Origin: Oreocharis arfaki
Lineage: Eukaryota; Chordata; Aves; Passeriformes; Paramythiidae
NCBI GenBank assembly: GCA_013398015.1
Contig: VZRR01011364.1
Span: 23,565 to 87,564, forward strand
Length of the DNA stretch: 64,000 nucleotides
Reading direction: 5' to 3'
Part shown: positions 1 to 11,717 of the stretch, one piece after another
Layout: the number at the start of each line of letters is the position of its first letter
Position numbering within the stretch: position 1 is the first letter of the stretch
The notes under the pieces: generated by a model
Seen by the model: only the letters and a program-made list of their open reading frames with translations
Told to the model about the DNA's origin: nothing
Databases searched by the model: none
Made by a program: the position numbers and the translations under genes

Positions 1-406
1 TTATTCACACTTGAATCTTATCCACCCCCCCACCCCCCCCTTATCTTATTTACCCCTGTGATCACCAGTTTAACTGCCCTGTTTTTAAACCTGGGTTATT
101 AATTAAAAGTGATTCCTCCTTGGAGCTAAAATGTTCATCAAGTTTGTGATTGCACTTGAATAGAAAATTTTTGTGTGCTTCATTACCACCAAGAGCCAAA
201 GCAAAACTGTGCAGCCCTGAATGTCCCTGCCAGGAACAGAGTTGGTGATGGGGACAAAAATCTCTGGAGCTGTGCAAGAGTCCAACTGCCCAGCGCTGGC
301 TTTTATCACATGCTGGGACAAGGATCACGTGGAGAGGCGGGGAGTCAGCCCTGCAGAGCCTGGGTGGCATCGTGGCGGTGGTGGGACTGGAGGAGCTTCT
401 GCCCCG
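1..406 (+). other. PHYHD1: 5' flank and 5'UTR of PHYHD1
   Basis: This stretch precedes the chosen PHYHD1 start. It opens with two C runs split by one A (about 25-40) and has no clear CpG island, unlike the two other promoters in the window. ATGs lie at 221, 248 and 310. The one at 221 is in frame with the PHYHD1 start with no stop between, so the reading frame is open across about 185 bases. The transcription start and any non-coding first exon cannot be placed from sequence alone. Confidence 0.5.
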
Positions 407-3400
407 ATGGCATCCGTAACCCAGCATCAGATCCAGAAGGTAAGGAGCTGCTCTCTGGGGCGGGAGCGTGTCCAGAGTGCAGGCGGGTGACACTGTGTGT
501 AAGATACACCCACTGCTAGTTAACCTGTCAGCACGTCTAGCGAAGATCTGCTTTACAAACACTTTATATTCCCCTCAGCTTCTTGCACTACGTTAATTTT
601 AGTGTGTGAGTGTCGTGGCTACAAACTCTTCTGGGGCAGCTTGTCCCACAGAGCTCTTGGAGGGATTTCTCCTGTGCTCCTTCTGTCTGTGCTGCTCGGC
701 TCTCATCCCTGAACTCGAAATCTTCCTGGCAAAGGATAATCTCCAGGGTATTCTATATAAAGAAACTGAGTTCACTGCCAACATTTTGTAAAGGATTGTG
801 TAGTGAACTGTGAGAAATCAACCAGGGATTTTTTCCTTAAAGAGAACAAAGCTTTCCAGCTTTTAAAGGAATCTCATTCTGATTTGGCACATGAGTATGA
901 CTGCCTTGTTTGCATTAGTGGGCTTGGTAGTTTAATAGCTTCTGGTTACAGGTCTTAGATATGATATCCTTGAACCACAAAAAGCTCTAGTGATGAGATC
1001 TTCTCTGCTTTGTGTAGATTGAGGGATTGAGGTAAATTATTCTTAACTGTTTGGAATTTCAGCCTCTTAATTAACCTTTTGCAACAGAAGCCCCTCCTGA
1101 AATTAAAAATTAAGAACATGCTGCCTGGCTGCAGAGCTGGAGCTGGGATGCTTTTCACCCTGTAAAGGGCCAGAACTATTTTCTCTTGCTTTGTACTGCT
1201 TCCCCCGAGGACTCTGAGGAAGAGCAGTCACCCCGTCTCTTCCAGTTCCACAAGGATGGCTTCCTTGTCCTGGAGCAGTTTTTCAGCGCAGAGGAGTGTG
1301 ATAGCATGAGGAGCCAGATCCAGAGAATCGTGGCGGAGATGGAAGTGCCGCCGCACTGCCGCACCGCGTTCTCCACCAGGGAGGAGGAGCAGCTCCAGGC
1401 GCAGGTACCTCCACCAGGGAGAAGGGCAGGGCTCGGGAGAGTGGAGCGCTGGAAGGAGGAAGGGACAAGGCAAGTTGCTGATCAGGGCTCACTCTGAGGG
1501 AACTCTTTCTTCTAACTGAACATAACCGGGAGAGGAATTTGCTCTCCAGCTCTCTGCAAATATTTGCTGGGGTCTTATCAAGAGTCTTATCAGTGTGTGT
1601 CTCTGCCGTGCTTTCAACTGCCGGTAGCCACAAGCAGCTCTCACAGATCACTTCGGACATGTTCTGCAGACAGAAAATTGGTTATTTTCCATGCAGCCAG
1701 CAAAAGAACAGCAAGGGTAACCTCTATGTGAGAGGTTCTTGTAAAGCCCTGATCAGCACCAAGATGTATAGTGTTGAGGAAAGCCTTTTTATGAGTGATT
1801 TTTTGCTGTGTTTTGTTTATGCTGCGGCTTGGTGGGAAAAAGATGCAGGTAAGCGTTAATGCTTTGATTGAAGGTTCATTTATGTTTTTACAAGGATGCT
1901 ATCTTCACTGGGCTCTTATCTCTGGCAGGGTAGCTCGGATTATTTCCTAACCAGTGGAGACAAGATTAGATTCTTCTTTGAGAAAGGTGTTTTGGATGAG
2001 AAAGGTAAGCCCTGGCCTGAGTTAGCCACATAGAGAGGACAGCAAAAGGCTGAGTGAGGGATCAGGGGCCAGTTTCCAGCTTCAGGAATGATTCCTGCTT
2101 TGCAAACAATGTTAAATTATGATTTTGTTTTGTAGGTAACTTTCTAATTCCAAAGGAGAAGTCTGTCAGCAAGATTGGCCATGGTATGTTTAAAGGACGG
2201 GAGGGATGGTTTTCAGACATGAGGATTTCTCCAGACCTACTCACTGTACATAACTGTCTCTGCAATTCTGTCCATGCTGCCCCTCACTCTCTGCTCTCAA
2301 AGGACTTAATCTTCTGTTCCAATCCTTTTCAAAAACCCCTTCTCAGAGGTTTTTCAGCGATGAATAGCTCAGAGTCACTGACATGCAAAAGTTTGGACTT
2401 CAGCCCTTGGCTCTTTTATGTAAGAGATTTGCTCTAAAAATTTACCACCTGAGACTGGTGACATTCAGTACAGACTAAACTCTCTCCTGTGCCCTGCGCC
2501 GTGTTGGGTTGCCGATGTTGAAGCTACTCTCCCTCCTGTGGTATCACCAACACCTTTTCTTTACCGTTAGTGGTTTCAATTTGACCTATTTCCTCTCTCC
2601 GAGTTCCTGGACTTGCATTTTGATCCCTTTTGTTTTCAAGCAATAAGTGGAAAATGAGAGCAGGATTCCCTGCGCCTGCAAACATGTGAACTTTGTTCAG
2701 ACTAAACTTCACTACAGCTGGAAATTCAGTACTAAGAGTTCTTGTTCTTTGGTTTTCTCAGAAAAACACTCTCCCCTTCCCAGGCCCGCTGCCACTCTGT
2801 CACATTTCAGCTTTTCCTCAGGGGAAGTGAAAACAACTGCAGATTCCTGCTGACCCAGCAATTTAACAATTCAAAAGCCTTCTCTAGTCTTATTTTCTGT
2901 AATTACTCGTTTTGGTCAAGTCTCATCCCTTGCTTGAGAGCAGCTCCTGCTGGAGCTGGGTGTGTGTCCCCGTGGTGTGATCAGGATGAGCTGGAAGCAC
3001 AACTCTTAGTCTTTGCTTTGTGGATTTGTCAGAGTTGGGTTGTAGCAAGTGTCTGCACAAACACTGACCTGCTGGCTGGGGCTCTCTGAAGGACACCAAA
3101 GATGAACTCTAGCTCCTTTTTGCAGTACTTCACTTTTCTGGTAGTGCACCTTAAAAGGTGTGTTTTTAAAGGATGAATTCACCCATATGCCTTGGGGTCA
3201 TGTGTAGTGGTTGTCACTTGTGTAATATAATACTGAATCACATAGTATTCCATTTTGTTCAGTTACACTCTGGCTTTAATATATGTGCAGTTTGTGGCCA
3301 AGGAGTGATTATATTTATGATCTTTAATGAGGATTGTACAACCTGCAAGTGTCCTATCACCTTAGGTGTGATAAGCCACATTTATCCATCTTGGGAGGGA

Positions 3401-5550
3401 TGAAAATCTCTGGCTGCAATTTATCCTGCTTGGCTGTGGTTTCTGCAGCTCATCACTGAGAGCTGCCACGTTCCCTTCTCTTCCTGAATCTTCCATCTGA
3501 GCCTTTTCTTTCCCCTTAGCTCTACACGCTTATGATCCTGTCTTCAAGCAAATCACCCATGCCCCCAAGGTGCAGGTGAGCTGTTACTGCTTCCTAGAAT
3601 GGGAAGGGGAAAAAGATAAATTGCAGAGTAGTTAAATAGTTTTCTTACACTCCCAGGGGGAATAATTTTGTCAGTGAAAGGAAATTTAAATATCTTCAAA
3701 GAATAATGTTAAATAGCACGCAGAAGACATAAATCTTGGAAAATTTTCGTGCAGGAACTGGGAAGAAAACTAGGCCTTGAGAGACCAGTAGTTGTGCAGA
3801 GCATGTATATCTTCAAGGTACAGTAATTCAAGTTGTCTTGTCACTCAAGAAATAAGACCCTGATAGGTGAGAAGCTGTGAAACTCTTCACATTTCACTTT
3901 TTTTTCTTTGCAGCAACCTGGCATTGGTGGTGAAGGTGAGATTTGTGTTATCTCTATATCACACTGCAGATAATGCTCCTTTAGGAATGGAATATTACCA
4001 AGGAAAAGGCTCAGAATCAGACTTAAACCTCTGAGTTTGGTGGTCCAAACCTTCTTAAAATAGTCTTTGAAATCCACATTTTTTCCGAAAAGTTTCTACA
4101 TCATATGCAGCTTGAACAAAGAGCTGCTTTTACATTTGCAGCAGGCTGAAAGGTGGTATTTTTATGTGAGATTCAATGTGTGTGATAGGTGGGAGGGCAG
4201 GGGAGGGCTCTGAGTCAGAGAGATGCAACCCTGAAGTCCTTCTAGAGGAACTGAATCCCATTAAAGACCTCAATGACAGTCTCTCCTTGCAGTAACACCA
4301 CATCAGGATGCCACCTTCCTGCACACGGAGCCTCTGGGCAGGATCCTAGGGTTCTGGATCGCCCTGGAAGATGCCACACAGGAGAATGGCTGTTTGTGGT
4401 TCATCCCTGGCTCTCACACCAGTAAGAGCATGTGTGTGACAACTGCTGGTCACCAGCACAGTTCTGCTTTTCCTCACCTCTAGAGCACATAGGGCAGCTT
4501 TAAACTTCTGCTCCGCTAAAGATTCACTCAGTGAGTGTTATCATAGTGCTCTTCAGATTTTAAGCCACTCAGTCCTCAAATCCTGGAGCCAGCTGTACTC
4601 ATATCATGGTTTATGCTCCTGTAGAAAGCACAAATGGACCAAAGGTTGGCTTTGCATAAGTATGTGACTATTTGTGTTACTAAGGGTCTGTTGCAATGCA
4701 CAGACGGGGCCAAACAAAAGGCAGCTGTTTTATCTGTTTCTGCCACAGCTGGAAAATCTTAAATCTCTACTTAATGAAAAAGACCCAGCCAAATTACTAA
4801 GGAAAGTGTGAATATAGTAATAATAAAGTTCCTATCATTGCCAAGAGAAATCACTGATATTGTTCCTTTGCTGTGCAGAATGTAGCCAGGGGTTTAATTT
4901 TTGTGTTTGCTTATTCTGTGGATTTGCAGATGGGATTACCCGGAGGATGGTCCGTGCAGCTTCAGGTGCCTCAACATGTGTAGAGTTTGTAGGGTCAGAG
5001 CCAGCCTATGATGACAAGCAGTTCATACCTCTGCCTATAAGTAAAGGTAAAAACAGCCCCAAATGTGTCGCTTCACAGCTCAAGAAAACACAAGGGATCT
5101 AAAATCATATTTTAACCCTTGAACCTTCCCTTCCCCTGGAAAGCCAGAGCTCATCTTTTGAAAAACAGCAGTCCAGGTGACTCTTTCCCACAGGTGGACT
5201 CATCCTCATCCATGGCGAGGTCGTCCATAAGAGCGAACTCAACAGCTCGGAGTATTCTCGCCACGCGTTCACCTTCCATGTGATGGAAGCCAAAGGCACC
5301 ACCTGGAGCAAAGAGAACTGGTAAGGTCATGATCCTCACAAGTGGCTGAGGAAATTGAAGCCTTTCCAATGCAATAATCAGGATAACTATTGGGGGTCTT
5401 GCCTGCCACAGTTTGTTGGTAGTGCCTCAGTTGGTGTTGATTTCGTACCTGCAGAGCTGGAATAGCGTCTGAAGTTTTGCTTTTACCTCTTCTTTACTCC
5501 CTAGGCTCCAGCCAACTCCTGAACTGCCTTTACCATCGCTCTACACTTGA
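407..5550 (+). CDS. PHYHD1: Phytanoyl-CoA dioxygenase domain-containing protein 1
   Basis: Eleven coding exons: 407-439, 1246-1404, 1929-2004, 2136-2183, 3520-3575, 3755-3817, 3914-3935, 4293-4421, 4930-5046, 5194-5320, 5505-5550 (TGA). They total 876 nt with consistent phases and give 291 residues, the same length as human PHYHD1. The product is an Fe(II)/2-oxoglutarate oxygenase of the phytanoyl-CoA hydroxylase family with a double-stranded beta-helix core. The metal triad is visible as His156-x-Asp158 (in TPHQDATF, exon 8) and His246 (in GEVVHKS, exon 10). Arg257 is the likely 2-oxoglutarate anchor. The residue numbers match those I recall for the human protein. Family members hydroxylate substrates using O2 and 2OG. 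PHYHD1 converts 2OG in vitro, but its physiological substrate is uncertain. The start at 407 was chosen because it gives the family N-terminus and length; exon 1 encodes only 11 residues (MASVTQHQIQK). All introns are GT-AG. The gene is convergent with DOLK. Confidence 0.95.
3914..3935 (+). CDS. PHYHD1: 22-nt internal exon of PHYHD1
   Basis: A very short exon encoding QPGIGGE plus one base, flanked by a pyrimidine-rich acceptor ending in TTTGCAG and a GTGAGA donor. It joins the exon ending MYIF-K to the exon carrying the iron-binding HxD. Because 22 is not a multiple of three, skipping it would shift the frame just before the catalytic motif. Confidence 0.9.
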
Positions 5551-5733
5551 AGTTAGTGACTGGCTTGTGGAGTCAGTAGCTGATCAATATCCTTCCTGAT
5601 TGTTCATTCACAGTCTCTTTAAACACTGTAGCTGAGTGTTTTATCTCTGGGTGTGTTGATTAAAAATATGACAACTCTTAAAGGTTGTTGAAATGATGGA
5701 AACAAAGAACCTCAATCAAACTCTTTACACTTA

Positions 5734-5739
5734 AATAAA
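5734..5739 (+). terminator. PHYHD1: Candidate poly(A) signal AATAAA of PHYHD1
   Basis: First canonical AATAAA after the PHYHD1 stop codon, 184 nt downstream. Cleavage would be expected about 10-30 nt later. A second candidate lies at 6446-6451, so transcripts with a short or a roughly 0.9-kb 3'UTR are both possible. Confidence 0.55.
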
Positions 5740-6445
5740 AATATAGAAATTCTTCTTTTCATCTCCATCATCTTTTCTCTGAGGAAGACACAGTGTGACT
5801 TTCTCCCAACAGATGGGGACAGTGCTAAATTGTCTGGTGAGCAGTTGGAACTCTCAGTATGCACAAGAACAATTTCTATCCCCAAAACCTCACCAAACCC
5901 AAACCAACTTACAGCAAGGAATGTTTGGAAATGCAAGCTACATCCCCGGCAAGCTCCAGCCTGTATCGTGAATTGAACAGAAGCTGTGTAGGTGTGATTT
6001 CACCAGCACTGGTGTAGTGGCAACCCTGAGATAGGAGCCCAGGGTCCCCAGTGCAGGAATTATATCAGAGTAACCCTAAGGCTGCTGAAGGCTGTGGTAG
6101 AGTGAACCCAAATCTTACTGACTCATCCCTTTCAAAAGTAAATTGGGGAGCTGGGTCATGCCAACAGCAGGAACATTGAATGCAAAGTTTCTGCATCTAA
6201 AACCTACCTTTTCTACAGTTTGTTTGAAAGTTGGAAGCAGGGTGGAACGAAAGCGAAGTTCTCTGCCCCTGGTGCAATTTATGATGTCAGTGGTGAAGGC
6301 TGTGGCTTGTGACAGAAGCAACTCAAGTTTTGTCTGTGTCTTTCCATGAGAGGATTAATAATTTAGAATTCTGCTGAGGAGGGATAGTTTGTCCTGACTT
6401 GCACCACTACCTGCAGTGTGCAAAACCATCTACTTCAAGTGCATA

Positions 6446-6451
6446 AATAAA
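6446..6451 (+). terminator. PHYHD1: Alternative distal poly(A) signal of PHYHD1
   Basis: A plus-strand AATAAA in an A-rich context about 900 nt after the stop. It is the next canonical hexamer after the one at 5734. Usage cannot be judged from the sequence. Confidence 0.35.
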
Positions 6452-7832
6452 ATTTAAAAAGCTGGATTGATTAGCAGGATTTTCTGTCAACTGTGAAGGA
6501 AAGAACCCAGCAGTTACTGAGTCTGGTTTCCGACAGAGTATCTGACAATTTACTGTGTTAGTAACCAGCTCTGGCCAACTTTGGCATCCTCAGGAAAAGC
6601 AGCACCAAATCCCAGGAGCCCTTCCCGAGCAGGGGGATGAATTGGGCAATGCTGCCTCTCAGCTGTTCCACTCCTGGCTTATTGCAGGGACACACAATAC
6701 CGGATTCTGGAGCTAATTCTGCTGACCCAGAGACCGGTTTCACTCCACCCCTGGTCTTATGCTCCCTCCCAAGACACGGTCTCAGGGCTGCAGGACAGTT
6801 TTGTGTAAGGTACCCTGGACTTCCCCCAAACTGCTCCCAAAATGAATTTTAAAAGGGTCAGAAGTGAACTTCATGGTGCAAACTAGAATCCTGGAATGAC
6901 AATCTCTCTGCTTGGACACATCCCTGGAGACAGGAAGAGGCAGGGAGGACACTTGTGTTTTGTTCTAATGGACACTTGGCAAACCAGTGAGAAGAGACTG
7001 TTGGTACAGAAGGGTTTCAAACATAAAAATGTGGTTTTTTGCCACAAAATGGTAGCTGTAATTTTAATTAAATGGATGGAATTCAGTGGCTTTAGTAAAT
7101 TTGTTCATAGAAGCATTTTTATAAATTATTTGATTAAATATCTGGCTGAAACAATGTAAAAAGTAGGAAAGTGCAGTAGTAGGAAATTTTATTGACTTCA
7201 ACAGATTTTCTGCTTTCAGGATTAATGTGTAATTAGTTTTAGCTGTGACTTTGCTTAATTCCCACCCNTAGAGATTAAATCTTCTGAAAGATAAAACATT
7301 TTTCTTGGAAGCAAACTTCAGGGCTAAAGATTAACTGTTCTTATTAGTATGGTCTGGAATGAGCAGCGTCTGACATTCCCAAACCTCCACCACCCACCCT
7401 GGATAAACTCAGCTGGGGCAGCTACTGATTTAGGAGATGTGTTTGTGCATCGTGGTGTGGTTTTGGCTCATGCTGATGAAGACTGGACACAGCTGGACAC
7501 TCGTACCTGGTTCTTGTGCCCACCCTCATTATCAAACATGCTTTACATTGTGCTTATATAGAAATGAGAGTTCACACATCAAACACAAGACGCAGGACTC
7601 GTTACAGAAAACAAGGTGCAGTACAGAGGCAGCAACATCTGAGAGATTTGCTTGTTTATTTTTTCCTCTCTAATTGACTTACCTCTTGTTCCTCTGCTTC
7701 CCTTGGGCACCCAGAAGAAATTTAAACTGGATTATTAAACACAAGTGCTGTTTCTATCAGTCATGTTTGTTGCTGTTAAAACATAAATCTGGCTATTTTT
7801 GACAGGGGTAAAAACAAGACCAAATCAAAACC

Positions 7833-7838
7833 TTTATT
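7833..7838 (-). terminator. DOLK: Poly(A) signal AATAAA of DOLK
   Basis: TTTATT on the plus strand reads AATAAA on the minus strand, 140 nt past the DOLK stop. No other canonical hexamer lies between, so a 3'UTR of roughly 150-170 nt is expected. Confidence 0.65.
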
Positions 7839-7977
7839 TAAAATAAGTCCTTTTCATTTCTGCTCTCAACAATTTCCTCTGCTGTACCAAAAGATGAGCT
7901 TTGAGCTTTCATTACAGTGCATTTCCTAGTACCACTTTTCTCTAGGAAGGGAGAAAACCCTGTTCCTAGAAGTGCCT

Positions 7978-9549
7978 CTATGCCATAAGCATGATCTGGA
8001 GGTAGAGAGGCAACAGCAGATTATCAATTTGGGTAGTGTAAGCTTCCAAAAGAGAAACCAAACTCACAGATGCCAGAATCCAGGCATAGCTGGAGTTCAG
8101 ATTCACACTGCTGTCAAAGATCAGAATGAGAGCCACAGCAATGATCTGAGCAAAAATAGCTGTCATTGTCCCTTCAAAGGTCTTCTTTGTTCCTGGCCAT
8201 TTGATTTCCCCCATTGTACTGCCAAAAACAGAGGCAATGGTGTCTCCTACCCCTACTGCCAACACCCCAGAGTAAGGGACCAGTGCTCCTGCCCCAGGCA
8301 AGGTGCCTTTAGGAGCACAAGATCTGGGAAACAACCACACTGGGAGGGACATGCCAAGGAGGAGATAAATATGAGTCAAGATTAGAGGTCCACTGTCTCT
8401 TTCATCCAAGAAGAGAGAGAGCAAATGCCTCAGGGTTTGTCCAAAGGGTTTGATCCTGAAGTACCGAATGTACTCTAAGAAGATAAACACTGCCAGACAC
8501 AGCACCGCAGCAACGTAGAGGAGCTGGCGGTCATAAATTAGTCCAGGAACATAAGTAGCTACAACAATGAAATGGAAATATTTCCTGGTTATAGTTGAGG
8601 CCTGGTGTTTTTTAGATTCAGATGATCTCTTGGCGTTCTGGTAGAAAACCACACCACATGCTGAGGCAGCCAAGAAAGTCCAATACACAAGAAGGTAAAG
8701 TCTTGTCTGTGTCTGAAATAGAAACTGGAGCAGCCAGAACAAAGGGTTCCTCTGGATCAGTCGGTACAGCCAAGGCATGATGACCCCTAAGCCTAACACT
8801 GCTGTCATCATGTGGAAAAACATAGAGGAGATCCACGTGCCCGAATCCAAGAAAATAAAGAGCACAGTGAAAAAAAGACCAAGAAGAACAACTCCAACAA
8901 CTGCTACCAGAAGGAAGAAGTCAATGGGATCCCCTCTGCCCTCAACTACATTCAGTGAGCGTTTAATGAGCTGATTGAGAACAAAACTTACACCTCCAAG
9001 AACCAGCAGAGCTTCTCCGGGAGTAAAACATCGAGGCAACAAGTACAGCAAGATCATACTGAGGTAGACAAAAATGAGCAGCACTTCTAGAACCTCTATC
9101 ACTTCAGAGACAGTCAAGGAATGTTTCATGGTGTAGATAATTATGCTGCCAGCAATACCAGTCAGGATGCAAGTGTTGGTTGGCACAGGTTTGGTGATGC
9201 CAACTGCTAAGATGGACAGGAAGAGAGCAAGCAGCATTCCTGTGGAAGCCACAATAATGCCAAAGCGCTCGAAGTACACGATGCCAGCAGCCCTGCACCT
9301 CTCCTTCATCACCACCCCCAGCAGGGGCATGACCATGCTGGCGGGCAGGAGGCCACTGTTTGCTGCCCCCCGGAACTGGAACACGGCTCCCCCCAGCTGC
9401 AGCAGCCGGTCCCATTTGAACTGGACGTAGAAGGCCTGGATGGCCAAAGCGACGGTGCACCAGGAGAAGCGATCCCACACCACCGTGTGCACCGACAGTA
9501 CGATGATGAACACCAGCAGCGACTCCACCAGCACTGGTTTGTTTAACAT
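7978..9549 (-). CDS. DOLK: Dolichol kinase
   Basis: A single uninterrupted coding exon of 523 codons; human DOLK is also encoded in one exon (538 residues). The enzyme uses CTP to phosphorylate dolichol at the ER membrane, making the dolichyl phosphate carrier for N-glycosylation, O- and C-mannosylation and GPI anchors. Many hydrophobic helices are visible, as expected for a multi-pass ER protein. The conserved C-terminal CTP-binding and catalytic region includes TRKYFH (about 321-326), LDERDSGPLILTH (381-393), GVGDTIAS (433-440) and EIKWPGTKKTFEGT (448-461), all intact. The start at 9549 (MLNKPVLVES) is the first in-frame ATG after a splice-acceptor-like T tract. The frame stays open upstream into that tract, but a poly-Phe run there looks intronic. 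The N-terminus is about 15 residues shorter than in human and aligns from VLSVHTVVWDR onward. The gene is head-to-head with NUP188. Confidence 0.95.
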   Translation of the reverse strand: MLNKPVLVESLLVFIIVLSVHTVVWDRFSWCTVALAIQAFYVQFKWDRLLQLGGAVFQFRGAANSGLLPASMVMPLLGVVMKERCRAAGIVYFERFGIIVASTGMLLALFLSILAVGITKPVPTNTCILTGIAGSIIIYTMKHSLTVSEVIEVLEVLLIFVYLSMILLYLLPRCFTPGEALLVLGGVSFVLNQLIKRSLNVVEGRGDPIDFFLLVAVVGVVLLGLFFTVLFIFLDSGTWISSMFFHMMTAVLGLGVIMPWLYRLIQRNPLFWLLQFLFQTQTRLYLLVYWTFLAASACGVVFYQNAKRSSESKKHQASTITRKYFHFIVVATYVPGLIYDRQLLYVAAVLCLAVFIFLEYIRYFRIKPFGQTLRHLLSLFLDERDSGPLILTHIYLLLGMSLPVWLFPRSCAPKGTLPGAGALVPYSGVLAVGVGDTIASVFGSTMGEIKWPGTKKTFEGTMTAIFAQIIAVALILIFDSSVNLNSSYAWILASVSLVSLLEAYTTQIDNLLLPLYLQIMLMA

Positions 9550-9613
9550 GATTCCAGCCCAACGTGCCTCAGACTTGTAGAATCTCAGGAGTCCCAATGT
9601 GCTCAGTTGTCCA

Positions 9614-9634
9614 TTAGGAAGAATTCCCTTCCAT
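9614..9634 (-). promoter_or_regulatory. Short upstream ORF before the DOLK start
   Basis: In the presumed 5'UTR just after the splice acceptor, an ATG with a strong context (A at -3, G at +4) opens a six-codon frame, MEGNSS, ending in TAA. It lies 64 nt before the DOLK start and is out of frame with it. Such a uORF could lower initiation at the main start, or allow re-initiation. Confidence 0.5.
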
Positions 9635-9647
9635 GCTACTGCAATTC

Positions 9648-11717
9648 CTATTAAAAAAAAAAAAAAAAAAGCAAACAATTAAAGCAACTACTTGGGGAGC
9701 TAAAGTGTTTGCACAGCTATTTTGTTCTTAAACTCAATTTAAAGGGATAGTTATGTGCCCATTGCTAATGTCAACACACAGATGATTAAAACAAAACAAA
9801 CCAGTGAGGTGAGCCAATCTTGCAATTCACTTTATCTGAGTGAAGGCTCACAGCCCACTGACAGCTGCCTTGCAATCCCAAACTTCCTTTAAACTTTTGG
9901 ACTGGAAGATATGCAGTTGAGATAATCAGCAACAGGCATATTTACTCTATTAGGGAAAATCTCATCTTCAAATTGTGGGCATTGACAACATTGTGCAATT
10001 CTCACCAGCATTTATTGCTTTCTGGCAACCTTGATTTCTCTATGGATATGTAATTTGATAATCAGCCATGTGTAAACCTCTGCCATTACACTGGCACCTC
10101 TTCTGGGGTCTTTGAAGGTCTCAGGTTTTTTATTTCTGTTGGAAATATTATGGCTGACCCACTTGTGAAACAGCGGATTACTTCATCCTTTCTGGTCCAC
10201 CCTTAAGCTCATTAGCAGGAAACTCTTATTAAATGCTGCTCCCCAAGTCTCAGTGCCAATATCTACACCAGCTCCCTCATGGAAGGCCAGAAATTTACTT
10301 AAAGTTCTCTTTTGGGTTTTCAGCCAGTCTTGAATGGTGACGTCAGATTACAAAGCTGACAAAGTAATAGCAATATTACTGAAGAACTATTACAGTTTGT
10401 ACTGTCAAACTTCCTTAGATTGTGCGTCTGCAGTGTTTAGGTATTTATGACTTTGTACTGAAAACTTAATTATTAATAGATTGCTTTTTGGCATCCTTAT
10501 TCATATAGCCTGAAATACTTGATTGCCAAACAGCTTCATTACATGCACTGTTGCTACACAGCTCCATCAGGCCAAGAGTAATCTTTTGTCATCACAATTA
10601 ATTTTTAAACAGGAGAAGAATTAATCATACAGCTCTGGCAGTTAGGGGATTTGAGAAGTTCATTATGGAGCCCTGAGTTTTCATATGGTCATTCTGGCTG
10701 ACACCACACTTTTTACCACCTTTTTACATACACAGCCAAAATGCTTGGCACATTTTCAGAAGAGGGAAGATTAAAAACCCAACCGGAAAAAAAAAAAATC
10801 CCAAACCCAGGAAAAAACCCAAAGTGAATTACTAAAGTTTTTAAGGCTAATACTTTATAGGGCTAGTATGCACAGGCCTGAGGCCTTCAAGATAATATAA
10901 TCTAATATTTGGAGATCCCCTGATGAAATAAATAAATAAAACAGAACGGGTCTGGGCAATAGCTACCTCCAACCAATAATGGTTTTGGGGTCCTACTCCT
11001 TGCTGTTTCTGAGCACTGGGGAGGGGGAAGCCTAAGGCTTATTTGGGAAGAGGCAGAGTAAATGTCACCTGCCAACCAAAGACAGAGTACTCCTACTCAG
11101 CCGGGCAAATTTAAGGTTGCACCCCAGCTCCTGTATCAATGGCACATGACAGCTTCCCCACCAGACTGCCTGGCTGCAAGATTAGGCCGAATTTCACCCT
11201 GGGTGAGGTCTCTGATGCAGCAGCTCTGAATGTTTAGACCTGACAATCTGCAACGCGAAGTATTTCACTGCTGAATTATTTCGTATTCTTGTGCCTGCCG
11301 CAATCCCCTCATCCACACCTTCTTTCACGTAATGTGAAGCTCCTCTGCCCGGCCGCCCTCTCATCAGCGAACGAGACCCGTCAAGTTCAAGCCAGACAGA
11401 GCGTTTACTGTCCGTTTCGCGACCCGCATCCCGGTTGCTCTGGGCAGGGAAGCTTCCCACTGACGTGCTGCCAAACATCCTGTAGCCCTCGCCTCGCCCC
11501 TGCCTGCTCCCTCTCTTCCGCACGCCCCCGGCAGCACTGTGGACTCCCCTCAACCCGTGGGCTGCCCGCGCCCTGCCGTTCCACGCTGCTCGCCGCCGCC
11601 TCCTCTCCCACCCAGCAGCGACACCCACGACCCAGCCTCTGCTACTGGGAACCACATCCGCCCGTGGGAGGTATCGAAGGCGCTCCCGGGTGATTGCCGG
11701 TTCCAACGCGCACCCAC
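9648..11717 (-). other. DOLK: Probable 5'UTR intron of DOLK
   Basis: On the minus strand a candidate donor, GAG|GTGGGT, sits at 11718/11717 inside the CpG island. A strong acceptor, a run of about 18 T followed by AATAG, ends at 9648. This implies an intron of about 2.07 kb separating a small promoter-proximal exon from the DOLK coding exon. The body is AT-rich with short A runs and a tract rich in AAAC/AAAT near 10780-10950. I see no other gene in it. The first exon would contain ATGGCGGCGTCTTGCGAG, whose frame stops within nine codons after splicing, so it is not coding for DOLK. Confidence 0.6.

Larger units (their letters stand above)
5551..7832. other. Convergent intergenic spacer with PHYHD1 3'UTR
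   Basis: This stretch holds the 3'UTR of PHYHD1 and the spacer to DOLK. I see no further gene, RNA gene or recognisable retroposon. Short open frames here are AT-rich and lack family resemblance. One ambiguous base (n) lies at 7267. Confidence 0.6.

Noticed and set aside
9550..9678. N-terminal extension of DOLK starting in a poly-Phe run
   Set aside because: The run is a poly-T tract followed by a splice-acceptor AG, and the family does not have such an N-terminus. The ATG at 9549 is preferred.
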